This document shows, piece by piece, positions 16,581-25,024 of a stretch of 64,000 nucleotides of DNA. The stretch is from Streptomyces albicerus (GTDB lineage: Bacteria > Actinomycetota > Actinomycetes > Streptomycetales > Streptomycetaceae). A model generated the notes under the pieces. The model made no database searches. It was given only the letters and a program-made list of their open reading frames with translations, and had not been told where the DNA came from. How positions within the stretch are numbered: position 1 is the first letter of the stretch; each line of letters begins with the position of its first letter. The position numbers and the translations under genes are program-made. The stretch covers positions 176,787 through 240,786 of the forward strand of contig NZ_VWMY01000004.1 of assembly GCF_008905045.1 (NCBI RefSeq). Direction: 5' to 3'.

Positions 16581-17396
16581 TCACGGCTTGCGTGCGACGC
16601 CGCCCAAGGCGATCACTTCGCCGGAAGCGTGGACCGCCCCGGGGTCGGGCCGCCAGTCGGTGATGGGGACGACACCGGGGTCCAGCAGTTCGAGGCCGTC
16701 GAAGAAGCCGGCGAGCTGCTCCGGGCTGCGCAGGTGGTAGGGGGCCGCCCCGCTCTCGTTGTAGCGGCGGGTGGCTTCGGCGTTGGCCTTGTTGGTGTCC
16801 ACGCTGTCGTTGAACGCGAAATAGCTGCCGGACGGCAGCGTCCCCATCAGCGTGCCGACGATGGCCAGGGCTTCGTCGTAGTCGGCGATGTGCCCGCTGA
16901 CCTGCATCAGCGTGAGCGCGACCGGCTGCGCGAAGTCCAGCGTCCTGGCCGCTTCCCGCAGAACGGCGTCGGGGTCGTGCAGATCGGCGTCGATGTAGTC
17001 CGTGGCTCCCTCGGACGTGCTGGTCAGCAGCACCCGGGCGTGGGCCAGGACCAGGGGGTCGTTGTCCACGTAGACGATGCGGGCCTCGGGGGCCACTCGC
17101 TGGGCTGTCTCATGGGTGTTGTCCGCCGTCGGCAGACCGGTGCCGATGTCGAGGAACTGACGGATGCCGGCCTCACCGGCCAGGTGGCGCACGGCGCGGC
17201 CGAGGAAGGCCCGCGAGTCGCGGGCGAGATCGGTGATGCCGGGGAAGACCTCACGGAAGGCGTCGCCCGCCTGATGGTCGACGGGGTAGTTGTCCTTGCC
17301 GCCGAGCCAGTAGTTCCAGATCCGGGCCGAGTGCGGCACTTTCGAGTCGATCTTCGCTGATGCCGCGGTGTTCCGGGCGGACGAGTCCTGCGTCAC
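16581..17396 (-). CDS. SAM-dependent methyltransferase, DUF574/Methyltransf_19 type
   Basis: A 271-residue protein. The diagnostic N-terminal motif SARIWNYWLGGKDNY (about residues 23-37) and GIRQFLDIGTGLPTADNTHE (about 80-99) identify PF04672, a methyltransferase-like family strongly expanded in Streptomyces, where it often accompanies regulatory or developmental genes. Further blocks are ARIVYVDNDPLVLAHARVLL, ALTLMQVSGHI and YFAFNDSVDTNK. The biochemical substrate is not known. GTG 17396 is chosen because AGGAGG ends six bases before it; an earlier TTG would be too close. It is monocistronic. Confidence 0.88.
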   Translation of the reverse strand: MTQDSSARNTAASAKIDSKVPHSARIWNYWLGGKDNYPVDHQAGDAFREVFPGITDLARDSRAFLGRAVRHLAGEAGIRQFLDIGTGLPTADNTHETAQRVAPEARIVYVDNDPLVLAHARVLLTSTSEGATDYIDADLHDPDAVLREAARTLDFAQPVALTLMQVSGHIADYDEALAIVGTLMGTLPSGSYFAFNDSVDTNKANAEATRRYNESGAAPYHLRSPEQLAGFFDGLELLDPGVVPITDWRPDPGAVHASGEVIALGGVARKP

Positions 17397-17471
17397 CGGC
17401 AACCTCCTTGGTGGGAACCGTTGTTGGCCGTGGGATACAACGTAGAGCCACCGGCCGTCGATTCACCTGTG

Positions 17472-17783
17472 TTACAGGTCCAGGACCGCACGGAGTGCGT
17501 TGTCGACGAGTTCCTGCTGCTTCGGCCCGATGGAGCCGTGCCGCGTGGCGGTGTCGAAACGGGAGGTGGCGAGCTGGACGAGATTGACGGCGACGACCGA
17601 GGCGTCGACCGGGGCGGACAGTCGCACGCTCATGGCTGTGTCGGGGTGCACGGCCGGGGCGTGCAGGACGAGGGCGACGACAGCGCCGTACGCGTCGGCG
17701 AGTCCGTCGAGGCTGACGATCAGCACCGTACGGGTGCCCTTGCCCGTGTCGACATCCCACACGTCACCTTTGCGGATCGTCAC
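17472..17783 (-). CDS. PemK/MazF-like toxin of a small TA pair
   Basis: A 103-residue protein starting VTIRKGDVWDVDTGKGTRTV, with LIVSLDGLADAYGAVVALVL, then MSVRLSAPVDASVVAVNLVQ. The N-terminal 'KGDVWDVD' strand and the VNLVQL region fit MazF/PemK endoribonuclease folds, although the family is divergent here and the usual 'RPV.V.S' block reads RTVLIVSLDG. It may cut RNA. The GTG overlaps the stop of the antitoxin gene (GTGA), so translation is coupled and the antitoxin is made first, the normal order for type II modules. Confidence 0.65.
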   Translation of the reverse strand: MTIRKGDVWDVDTGKGTRTVLIVSLDGLADAYGAVVALVLHAPAVHPDTAMSVRLSAPVDASVVAVNLVQLATSRFDTATRHGSIGPKQQELVDNALRAVLDL

Positions 17784-17965
17784 AGGGCGTCGCCTTCGCC
17801 GTCGAGCTCGAGAGGCTCCATGGCGGCGAGCTTGCGGGCGGCGTCGAGCGTCATCTGACGGCGCACCGCCTGCACGATGTAGGCGTTGAGAGAGGGGGCA
17901 TCGGCCGCGGCGTCGCGCAGCGCATCGTCCATGGTATCGGGGATCCGTACGGTGACTACGCTCAT
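17780..17965 (-). CDS. Ribbon-helix-helix antitoxin
   Basis: A 61-residue protein: MSVVTVRIPDTMDDALRDAA, APSLNAYIVQAVRRQMTLDA and an acidic C-terminus LELDGEGDAL. The strand (SVVTVRIP) and two helices match MetJ/CopG-type repressors; the acidic tail would wrap the toxin. The hexamer TTAGAT is 8 bases before the ATG and there is no Shine-Dalgarno sequence, so the mRNA is probably leaderless. A TGCA-N4-TGCA palindrome overlaps this promoter, consistent with autoregulation. The frame is too short for most automatic calls but is well supported by its overlap with the toxin gene. Confidence 0.75.
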   Translation of the reverse strand: MSVVTVRIPDTMDDALRDAAADAPSLNAYIVQAVRRQMTLDAARKLAAMEPLELDGEGDAL

Positions 17966-17972
17966 GCAGCCA

Positions 17973-17992
17973 AATCTAACTGCACAAATGCA
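17973..17992 (-). promoter_or_regulatory. Promoter and operator of the toxin-antitoxin pair
   Basis: On the minus strand TGCATTTGTGCA (17992-17981, palindromic TGCA ends) is followed by TTAGAT (17978-17973) as a -10. The motif ATGCAGCC is repeated on both sides. The antitoxin start codon follows 7 bases later, so transcript start and start codon nearly coincide. Confidence 0.5.
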
Positions 17993-18053
17993 GCCATCAC
18001 AAGCATTGCCGTGGCGGCCACCCACCGCGCGGGATCGCGGGATACTGGGCCGC

Positions 18054-19082
18054 ATGCGGTTTCGGAGCTTGGCCTGTGGCGCCGCCGGGCTGGTGCTGAT
18101 GGTCGCGGTCGGGTGTACCGGGGACGGCGACAGCGAGCCCACGGGCCCTCCGACGTCGGCCCGAGCCACGAGCGAGACCCCCAGCGCGACGCCCACCCCG
18201 ACCCCGACCCCGGCCAACCCCGTGTCGATCCCGGGCCTGATCCAGCGTGAGTACCGGGGCTCCGACCTCCGGCTCGGGACCGTGCTGGCCCGGACCGGCG
18301 CCTACACCCAGTACGCGGTCACGTACGAGGCCAATGGGCTGACGATCTCGGGCATCATGAACGTCCCCAGGGGCAAGGGGCCCTTCCCTGCGCTGGTGTT
18401 GGCGCACGGGTACATCGACCCGGCCGTCTACACCAGTGGCCGCGGGCTGGCCCGGGAACAGGACCTGCTGGCGCGCAACGGCTACGTGGTCCTGCACACC
18501 GACTACCGCAACCACGCGGGCTCCGACGACGACCCCGACAACGACGTCAACCTGCGCCTCGGCTACACCGCGGACACCATCGGCGCCGTGCTGGCGCTGC
18601 GCTCGTCGGGGCGCCCGGAGATCGACGGCGACCGGATCGGTCTGCTGGGACGGTCGATGGGCGGCGGGGTCGTGTACAACACGCTGGTGGTGGAGCCCGG
18701 TCTGGTCGACGCCGCCGTGGTGTTCGCTCCGGTGAGTTCGCGTCCGGAGGAGAACATCGACCAGTTCCAGCGCCCCAACGGCGACCCGATCGTCGCCGAG
18801 ATCGAAACCGAGCACGGCACCCCCGAGGAGAACCCGAAGTTCTGGAGGGAAGCCTCCCCCCTCACCTACGTGGACCGGGTGACCGAGCCGCTGCTGATCC
18901 ATCACGGCACCGCCGACGACACCTGCCCTCTCGCCTGGTCGGAGCGGACCGCCGCCGCGTTCGAGAAGGCGGGCAAGGACGTCGAACTCGTGAAGTACGA
19001 GGGCGAGGGCCACACGTTCGCTCCTCAGTGGCCGGCCTCTATGGACAGGACGATGGCCTTCTTCGACCGACACCTGAGCTGA
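18054..19082 (+). CDS. Lipoprotein alpha/beta hydrolase (S9-like)
   Basis: A 342-residue exported protein. The signal peptide ends in a lipobox, VLMVAVGC, followed by a Ser/Thr/Pro linker (SETPSATPTPTPTPANPVS) and an alpha/beta hydrolase domain: FPALVLAHGYIDP (oxyanion loop), RIGLLGRSMGGG (nucleophile Ser), LLIHHGTADDTCPL (catalytic Asp) and YEGEGHTFAP (catalytic His). The layout resembles membrane-tethered dipeptidyl-peptidase-like or acyl-esterase proteins; the substrate is unknown. GATACT lies 7 bases before the ATG at 18054, so it may be leaderless. A second secreted hydrolase follows 145 bases downstream. Confidence 0.85.
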   Translation: MRFRSLACGAAGLVLMVAVGCTGDGDSEPTGPPTSARATSETPSATPTPTPTPANPVSIPGLIQREYRGSDLRLGTVLARTGAYTQYAVTYEANGLTISGIMNVPRGKGPFPALVLAHGYIDPAVYTSGRGLAREQDLLARNGYVVLHTDYRNHAGSDDDPDNDVNLRLGYTADTIGAVLALRSSGRPEIDGDRIGLLGRSMGGGVVYNTLVVEPGLVDAAVVFAPVSSRPEENIDQFQRPNGDPIVAEIETEHGTPEENPKFWREASPLTYVDRVTEPLLIHHGTADDTCPLAWSERTAAAFEKAGKDVELVKYEGEGHTFAPQWPASMDRTMAFFDRHLS

Positions 19083-19227
19083 GCCATGGCCGCACGGTCC
19101 CTGCAGGGCCGGCCACACCGGGCGAACAATATGAACGCAATGATCAAGGCATGGGATTTCACCTGCCCCCTCCTTAGCATCGGCCGCGCCGCGCAACGGT
19201 GCGCCGATGAGGACGAGGAGAACACCC

Positions 19228-20709
19228 ATGGACAGGCCGAGGCCCATCACATCGGGTTTCCGCACTTGGTCTCAGACTCTCCGGGGTCGCCGTAAAGCAG
19301 CCGCCGCGTGCATCGCGGGGATTCTCGTCGGCACGCTCGCCGGACCGGCTTCCGCCTCCGCCTCCGCCTCCGCGAGTGCGGACGAACCGGTATCCGCCGC
19401 ATGCCCGACGAACCTGACCGGAAAGGCCACTTGTTACACCGGCCAGGATGCCAATGGCGCCTACTACGCGATCGCCATCCCGAAGGAGTGGAACGGTTCG
19501 CTCGTCGTGCACGCGCACGGAGGGCCCGACCTCGGAGCGGGCTCCGACCCTGAGCGCAGTATCGGCGATCTGGAACGCTGGTCGGTGATGGTCGACGAAG
19601 GCTATGCCTGGGCCGGTTCGTCGTATCGGCGGGGTGGTTACGGGACCCGGATGGCCGCCGCCGATACGGAGAACCTGCGCCGCCTGTTCGTCGGGGAGTT
19701 CGGCACGCCGAAGCGGACGTATGTGCACGGCCAGTCCTGGGGCGGCAACGTCGCCGCGAAGGTCGTGGAGACGTACGGCGCACGCAAGCATGGTCCGTAC
19801 GACGGGGCCCTGCTCACCAACGGTGTCCTCGGCGGCGGCTCGCGCGGCTACGACTACCGGGTGGACCTGCGCGTGGTCTACCAGTACTACTGCCAGAACC
19901 ACCCTCGTCCCACAGAGCCTCAGTACCCGCTGTGGGAAGGGCTGCGCGCGACTTCGACCATGACGGCCGCAGGGTTGCGCGCCCGCTTGCAGGAATGCAC
20001 GGGATTCGCCTCCGCACCGCAGGAGCGGACCGCCCCACAGCAACGGAATCTGGACGACATCCTCGCCGTCACCGGAGTACCGGAGCGAACACTGGAGTCG
20101 CATCTGCGGTTCGCTACGTTCACGTTCCGCGACATCGTGCACGGCCGGCTCGGCGGGCGTAATCCGTTCAGCAACCAGGGCGTGCGGTATTCCGGGTCCC
20201 ATGACGACGAGGCGCTCAACGCGGGTGTTGAACGGTTCTCCGCCGATGCCACCGCCGTGCGCGACCTCTCGTACGACAGCGACATCACGGGCAGGGTCGC
20301 CATCCCCGTGCTCACTCTCCACGCGATCGACGATCCGACGGCGTTCGTCGAGCACGAGGCGGCGTACCGCGACAGCCTCCGGGGCGCCCACCGGGACAGG
20401 CATCTCGTGCAGACCTTCACCCGCGAGAGCGAACACAGCGGGCTGAGCAATGCCGAGTACGCCAACTCGATCTCTGCCCTGGCCACTTGGGTTCGCACCG
20501 GGAAGAAGCCGACGCCGAGGTCGGTCGCGGCATCCTGCGCGGCGTTCGACCGCACGTACGGCGGCGGCTGCTTCTACGACCCGGCCTTCTCCCCCGGTTC
20601 CTACGCTTCACGGGTCAACCCCCGTCCTGGCGGGCTGCGTTGGCCGGCCATGACCGCCGCCCAGGAGAAATCCTGGAGCCGGATCGACGGTGTGGGCATC
20701 GCCCCCTGA
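19228..20709 (+). CDS. Secreted alpha/beta hydrolase (493 aa)
   Basis: Signal peptide: MDRPRPITSGFRTWSQTLRG, then RRKAAAACIAGILVGTLAGP, cleaved near ASASASASA, which is encoded by a run of tccgcc hexamers at about 19350-19372. Catalytic elements: SLVVHAHGGPDLG (oxyanion region), RTYVHGQSWGGNVAAK (nucleophile Ser), VLTLHAIDDPTAF (Asp) and TRESEHSGLSN (His). Cys residues and the DRTYGGGCFYDPAF segment suggest disulphides. The ATG at 19228 has GAGGAG seven bases upstream; ATG 19207 would swallow that site. The substrate is unknown; an ester linked to plant material is a reasonable guess given the neighbouring catabolic genes. Confidence 0.85.
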   Translation: MDRPRPITSGFRTWSQTLRGRRKAAAACIAGILVGTLAGPASASASASASADEPVSAACPTNLTGKATCYTGQDANGAYYAIAIPKEWNGSLVVHAHGGPDLGAGSDPERSIGDLERWSVMVDEGYAWAGSSYRRGGYGTRMAAADTENLRRLFVGEFGTPKRTYVHGQSWGGNVAAKVVETYGARKHGPYDGALLTNGVLGGGSRGYDYRVDLRVVYQYYCQNHPRPTEPQYPLWEGLRATSTMTAAGLRARLQECTGFASAPQERTAPQQRNLDDILAVTGVPERTLESHLRFATFTFRDIVHGRLGGRNPFSNQGVRYSGSHDDEALNAGVERFSADATAVRDLSYDSDITGRVAIPVLTLHAIDDPTAFVEHEAAYRDSLRGAHRDRHLVQTFTRESEHSGLSNAEYANSISALATWVRTGKKPTPRSVAASCAAFDRTYGGGCFYDPAFSPGSYASRVNPRPGGLRWPAMTAAQEKSWSRIDGVGIAP

Positions 20710-20773
20710 GCCGAGGCGTGGCGTGGCGGCTGAAGAGCCCCAGACGGTGACGCCGCACCGGACGACGTTGGGA

Positions 20774-21856
20774 TCACCACGTCGCGTGGAGGCCCGTCGC
20801 GCCGGTCGGCCGGAAGCCGGTCAGTCTCCGTACGTTGCCCGAGAACACGGCGGCGCGCTCCTCGTCGGTGAGGTCCATGGCGGCCAGGTCGGTGATCCCC
20901 GATCGGATGTACCCGGGACCCTTCTCGGGGTCGTACGGCGAATCCGAGCCGAACAGCACACGGTCCGGGCCGAAGAAGTCCAGGGCGCAGCGCAGTGCGT
21001 GGGGAGCGCCGAAGAGAGCGGTGTCGGCGTAGAACATCTTGAAGTAGTCCAGCGGGCGCTTGGTGAGCGGATAGCCGGTGACGTCCTCGCGCTGATGGTC
21101 CGGTGTGCGGGAGCCGAGTTGGTCCCAGCCCGGGCCGACGCGGCCGGAGAAGTGCGGGATCATGCTGCCGCCGTGGTGGATGAGCAGCTTCAGGCCGGGG
21201 TGGCGTTCGAGTACGCCGCCGAAGACGATGCGGGCCATGAAGGCGGACAGGTCGTACTCCCAGCCGAAGGTCCACCAGATCTCGTACCGGGAGCGTTCCT
21301 CGGCCGGGTAGTCCGGCCATGAAGAGTTGCGGCAGGGGTGGACCTGGACGAGGAGGTCGAGTGCGGCGGCGCGCTCCCAGAAGGGTTCGAAGCGCTGCTC
21401 GTCCAGGGGGTGGCCGTTGACGTGGGTGTAGATCTGGACGCCGATCGCGCCCAACTCGCCGACGGCGCGGTCGAGTTCCGCGACGGCCGCGTCGACGTCG
21501 TTGAGCGCCACCGCCGCGCAGAAGCCGACGAAGCGGTCGGGATGCTTGGCGACGAGGCCGGCCAGGCCGTCGTTGCCGATACGGGCGTACTCGGCGGACA
21601 GCGCCGGGCTGCCGAAGTCCTCCACGGGCGGTGCGGCCAGGTTGATGATCTGGCGGTAGCTGGCGAACTCGTCCATCTGCCGGAACCGCACGTCCAGGTC
21701 GACGAGCGCGGGAATGTTCATGATCCGTTTGCGCAGGTTGGCGACGGCGGGGATGCCGTCGAGCGCGAACAGGCGGTCGGCGTAGTCGCGGGGAAGCACA
21801 TGGCAGAAGGCGTCGATCTTCTCGAGCTCAGAGATCGTCTGGGTCATCTGGGGCAC
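20774..21856 (-). CDS. Amidohydrolase_2 family metal-dependent hydrolase/decarboxylase
   Basis: A 360-residue TIM-barrel protein: KIDAFCHVLPRDYADRLF (the usual HxH reads CHV), GAIGVQIYTHVNGHPLDEQR, DLLVQVHPCRN, PGLKLLIHHGGSMIPHFSGR and RVLFGSDSPYDPEKGP (metal/catalytic Asp). This is the PF04909 pattern of ACMSD-like decarboxylases and related hydrolases acting on aromatic or cyclic acids. The first metal motif lacking one His is worth noting. GTG 21856 has AGAGG six bases upstream; ATG 21847 is the alternative. It lies 37 bases after lacI on the same strand and is probably co-transcribed. Confidence 0.87.
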   Translation of the reverse strand: MPQMTQTISELEKIDAFCHVLPRDYADRLFALDGIPAVANLRKRIMNIPALVDLDVRFRQMDEFASYRQIINLAAPPVEDFGSPALSAEYARIGNDGLAGLVAKHPDRFVGFCAAVALNDVDAAVAELDRAVGELGAIGVQIYTHVNGHPLDEQRFEPFWERAAALDLLVQVHPCRNSSWPDYPAEERSRYEIWWTFGWEYDLSAFMARIVFGGVLERHPGLKLLIHHGGSMIPHFSGRVGPGWDQLGSRTPDHQREDVTGYPLTKRPLDYFKMFYADTALFGAPHALRCALDFFGPDRVLFGSDSPYDPEKGPGYIRSGITDLAAMDLTDEERAAVFSGNVRRLTGFRPTGATGLHATW

Positions 21857-21893
21857 GCTTGTCCTCTCCAAGTGGTGGATGGCGCCTCCGTGT

Positions 21894-22952
21894 TCAGGAC
21901 ACGGAGGTCGACGACTCGCGCGGGATGAGGGTGGGCGCGTACACGGTGGAGGCGGTCGGCCTGCCCTCGATGGCGCGCAGCAGGATGTCGACCGCGCCGC
22001 GCCCGATCTCACGCAGCGGGACGCGGACGCTGGTCAGCGGAATCGGCAGACGTGCGGCCAGCGGGGTGTCGTTGTAGCCGACGACCGAGAGCTCGCCGGG
22101 AATGCTGATCCCGATTCGTCTGGCGGCCGCCAGCACACCGACCGCGGTGTTGTCGTTGACGGTCATGACGGCTGTCGGACGTTCATCGGCGGGCACGCCT
22201 GACAGCAGCTCGGCCGCGACCCGCTCACCGCTCTCCATGGAGAACTCCGAGGGCCGGACGAGGCGTTCGTCCACCGTGATCCCCGCCTCCCGCAGGGCAG
22301 TGCGGTAACCCTCCATCCTGCCAACGGGGTTGGAGGCGTACGGCGGGCCGGCGATCAGGGCGATCCGGCGGTGTCCCAGGTCGATCAGGTGACGAGCGGC
22401 CAGATATCCGCCCAGCTTGTCGTCGCCGACGGCGGCCGGGCCGCGGCCGTCGGTCCGCAGCGCGAGGGCGTACGGGATCTCCCGCGCGGCCAGTTCGCGC
22501 ACGAGGTCGCTCTCCGAGTCCAGCCGGGCCGTGGCGAGCACCAGCCCGTCGACCATCCGGTCCAGCAGCAGCCTTCCCTGAACGGCTTCGGCAGCCGGTT
22601 CGTCGTGGGTGATCGCGACGAGGGCATGCAGCCCGTGGTCCCGGCAGGCTTCGGCGATCTCCTCGTACAGAATCGCCATCACCGTGTCCGAGAGCCTCGA
22701 GACGACCACGCCGATGGTGCGCGTGCTCTGCCGGCGCAGGCTGGCCGCCGCGGGATTGGGCGAGTACCCGATACGCTGCGCGACCTCCTTGATCCGGGCG
22801 GCCGTGGCGCTTCGCGAGAAGGGATGCCGCTCGTCCATGGCGCGTGAAACCGTCGAGGCGTTCACGCCCGCCTCGCGCGCCACATCGGCCATGGTCGGGC
22901 GGCGTCTGGCGCCTCGTGCAGGGCCGGATGCCCTGCCCCCTGATGCGGTCAC
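21894..22952 (-). CDS. LacI-family repressor of the amidohydrolase/ABC module
   Basis: A 352-residue regulator. Its N-terminal HTH is TMADVAREAGVNASTVSRAM followed by the hinge NPAAASLRRQSTRTIGVVVS. The periplasmic-binding-like sensor domain has LIDLGHRRIALIAGPPYASN, VMTVNDNTAVGVLAAARRIG and LSVVGYNDTPLAARL. The GTG start at 22952 follows GAGAGG. It diverges from a four-gene ABC operon; a GCAATCGATTGC palindrome in the gap is the probable binding site. It likely senses the imported molecule and represses both transport and the amidohydrolase. Confidence 0.92.
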   Translation of the reverse strand: MTASGGRASGPARGARRRPTMADVAREAGVNASTVSRAMDERHPFSRSATAARIKEVAQRIGYSPNPAAASLRRQSTRTIGVVVSRLSDTVMAILYEEIAEACRDHGLHALVAITHDEPAAEAVQGRLLLDRMVDGLVLATARLDSESDLVRELAAREIPYALALRTDGRGPAAVGDDKLGGYLAARHLIDLGHRRIALIAGPPYASNPVGRMEGYRTALREAGITVDERLVRPSEFSMESGERVAAELLSGVPADERPTAVMTVNDNTAVGVLAAARRIGISIPGELSVVGYNDTPLAARLPIPLTSVRVPLREIGRGAVDILLRAIEGRPTASTVYAPTLIPRESSTSVS

Positions 22953-23048
22953 GGGTGCTGCCTCTCTCGTCGTCGGCGGGCGAACTTTCCTTGCGCTGCC
23001 GGGTTGACGGGCTCGTTCTGGCCCGCACATGATTGTGCATACGTAAGC

Positions 23049-23060
23049 GCAATCGATTGC
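23049..23060. promoter_or_regulatory. LacI-type operator GCAATCGATTGC
   Basis: A perfect 12-bp palindrome with the central CG expected for LacI/GalR proteins, placed between the divergent lacI (start 22952) and the ABC operon (start 23133). Confidence 0.65.
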
Positions 23061-23132
23061 ATGCCCAGTATCGCACGCCGTCCCGGCGAAGACACAAGGC
23101 CTCGGCGGCTTTTCGCAGAGAGGAGCGACCCC

Positions 23133-24194
23133 TTGTCGAGTCGCTCAGTGAGGACGCCTGCTTCCCTGCTCAGCCCAAAGCGACGGAGAGTGCTTGGCGC
23201 CGTCGTGTCCGCCACCCTGCTGCTGGCCGGATGTTCCGGTGGCGGCAGCGACAACTCCTTCACCGTGGCGCTGATCGAGCCGGACATCGCAGCGGTTCCC
23301 CTGCTCGCGGCCGCCGACGCAGTCCGTGAGCAGGGATTCGACGTCAAGGTGGAGGAGGCCGCCGAGCCGGAACTCGCCATCGAGGGCCTCGTCCGCGGCG
23401 ACTACCAGTTCTCGGCGGAGGCGACGAGCCCGGCGCTGATCGCGATGTCCAAGGGTGCGCCGATCCGGATCGTCGCCGATGCCGTCGGCAACCAATGGGC
23501 GGTCTACGGCGCCAAGAACCGTGACAGCTGCGACCAGTTGAACGGCCGTCCCTTCGGGATCTTCAGCGAGGGCTCCGTCGCGACGGCGATGGTCCGCCAG
23601 TGGGTCAGCAAGGACTGCCGCGACGGCTCCGAACCGGAATACCTGACCATCGGCGGCTCAGACGCTCGCGCACAGGCCCTGCTGTCCGGCCAGATCGACG
23701 CGACCGCCCTCGAAGTGACCGACGCCGTCACCCTGGAACGGGCCGGCGGAGGCAAGGGACTGCACCGGCTGGCGGACTTCAAGGAGGTCTTTCCCGGGCT
23801 GCATCCCCAGACCGTGTACGCGAACGAGGACTATCTCGGCGAACACCGCAAGCCCAGCCAGGCGTTCATCGACGCGATCGTCGAGGAGCACCGGAAGATC
23901 AACGCGGACCCCGGCTATCTCGTGTCCCTGCTGAAGAAGTACCTGCCGGACGCCTACGACGAGGAGACGGCGAAGGTCACCAGCCGGCGGTACGTGGAGG
24001 CCGGGCTGTTCGATGCCGCGGGGCTGACTCCGCGGAGCGTCCAGCGGACGGTCGACTTCTTCGCGGACGCGGGAATCGTCAAGCGCATGCCGGTCGAGGA
24101 CGTGGCGGATCTCAGCTTCGTCGACCGCGCGGCGGCCGAGCAGGAACCGGCCGCGCAGGAACCGGCCGCGCAGGAACGGGGAGAAGGCTCATGA
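23133..24194 (+). CDS. ABC transporter substrate-binding lipoprotein, NMT1/SsuA type
   Basis: A 353-residue lipoprotein with lipobox LLLAGCSGGG. The mature part (FTVALIEPDIAAVPLLAAAD, ELAIEGLVRGDYQFSAEATS, LLSGQIDATALEVTDAV) is of the NMT1/SsuA/TauA group, which bind pyrimidine precursors, sulfonates, nitrate or aromatic acids. The C-terminus carries a tandem EQEPAAQEPAAQE. The TTG start at 23133 is chosen for AGAGGAG seven bases upstream; GTG 23148 is the alternative. The stop overlaps the next gene (ATGA). The ligand is probably what the divergent amidohydrolase processes. Confidence 0.87.
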   Translation: MSSRSVRTPASLLSPKRRRVLGAVVSATLLLAGCSGGGSDNSFTVALIEPDIAAVPLLAAADAVREQGFDVKVEEAAEPELAIEGLVRGDYQFSAEATSPALIAMSKGAPIRIVADAVGNQWAVYGAKNRDSCDQLNGRPFGIFSEGSVATAMVRQWVSKDCRDGSEPEYLTIGGSDARAQALLSGQIDATALEVTDAVTLERAGGGKGLHRLADFKEVFPGLHPQTVYANEDYLGEHRKPSQAFIDAIVEEHRKINADPGYLVSLLKKYLPDAYDEETAKVTSRRYVEAGLFDAAGLTPRSVQRTVDFFADAGIVKRMPVEDVADLSFVDRAAAEQEPAAQEPAAQERGEGS

Positions 24195-25024
24195 CCCCTT
24201 CCGGTGTCTCCGCCACGACACGCCGCCCCGCAACCAGCCTGCTGCAGAAGGCAGTTCACGGCACCCTCCTCTACCAGCTGCTCACCTTCGCCGTGTTCGC
24301 GGCCGCCTGGGAGGTGTACGGGCGCTACTGGGGCGGCATCCTGCTCCCGCCGTTCTCCGACACGGCGGTGGCGACCGGCCGGCTGCTCGGCGAGGCCGAG
24401 TTGTGGAAGGCGCTCTGGCTGAGCAACCAGGCGCTGGTCCTCGGTTTCCTCGCGGCCGTTGTGCTGGGCGTACCGGCCGGGCTGCTGCTGGGGCGCTTCC
24501 GCACCGTCGAGCGCTACACCGACATCTACCTCAGCATCCTGCTGGTGACACCGATGGCCGCTGTCATTCCGCTGCTGGTCATGTCGGTCGGGTTCGGGCT
24601 GTTGTCGCGAGTGATCCTGGTGACGCTCTTCTCGATCGTCATGGTGATCGTCAACGCCCGCGCCGGAATACGGCAGATCGACTCCTCGCTCATCGAGATG
24701 AGCCGCACCTACGGGGCGTCGGAAGCCCAGATCTGGCGGCGCATCCTGATTCCCGGTGCCCTGCCCGCCATCATGACCGGCGTCCGGCTCGCGCTCGGCC
24801 GTGCCGTCACCGGCATGGTCATCGTGGAACTGCTCATGGTGTCGGTCGGGTTCGGCGGTCTCATTCTGGAGTACCGCGGCCTCTTCGAGGCGCCCAAGTT
24901 GTACGCGACCATCGTCATCATTCTCGCCGAGGCCCTCGCGCTGATCGCCGCCGCCCACTGGGTCGAGCGCAAAGCCACGCCGTGGGCGGCCCCCAGGACT
25001 TCCGCAAGGAGCACACGTGATTGA
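24191..25024 (+). CDS. ABC permease, SsuC/TauC type (first)
   Basis: A 277-residue inner-membrane permease with about six segments (LLTFAVFAAAWEVYG, ALVLGFLAAVVLGVPAGLLL, IYLSILLVTPMAAVIPLLVM, VILVTLFSIVMVIVNARAG, MVIVELLMVSVGFGGLILEY, IVIILAEALALIAAAHWV) and the EAA-like loop MSRTYGASEAQIWRRILIPGALPA. It belongs to the BPD_transp_1 group that pairs with SsuB ATPases. Start overlaps the lipoprotein stop; the end overlaps the ATPase start by eight bases. Confidence 0.9.
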   Translation: MTPSGVSATTRRPATSLLQKAVHGTLLYQLLTFAVFAAAWEVYGRYWGGILLPPFSDTAVATGRLLGEAELWKALWLSNQALVLGFLAAVVLGVPAGLLLGRFRTVERYTDIYLSILLVTPMAAVIPLLVMSVGFGLLSRVILVTLFSIVMVIVNARAGIRQIDSSLIEMSRTYGASEAQIWRRILIPGALPAIMTGVRLALGRAVTGMVIVELLMVSVGFGGLILEYRGLFEAPKLYATIVIILAEALALIAAAHWVERKATPWAAPRTSARSTRD

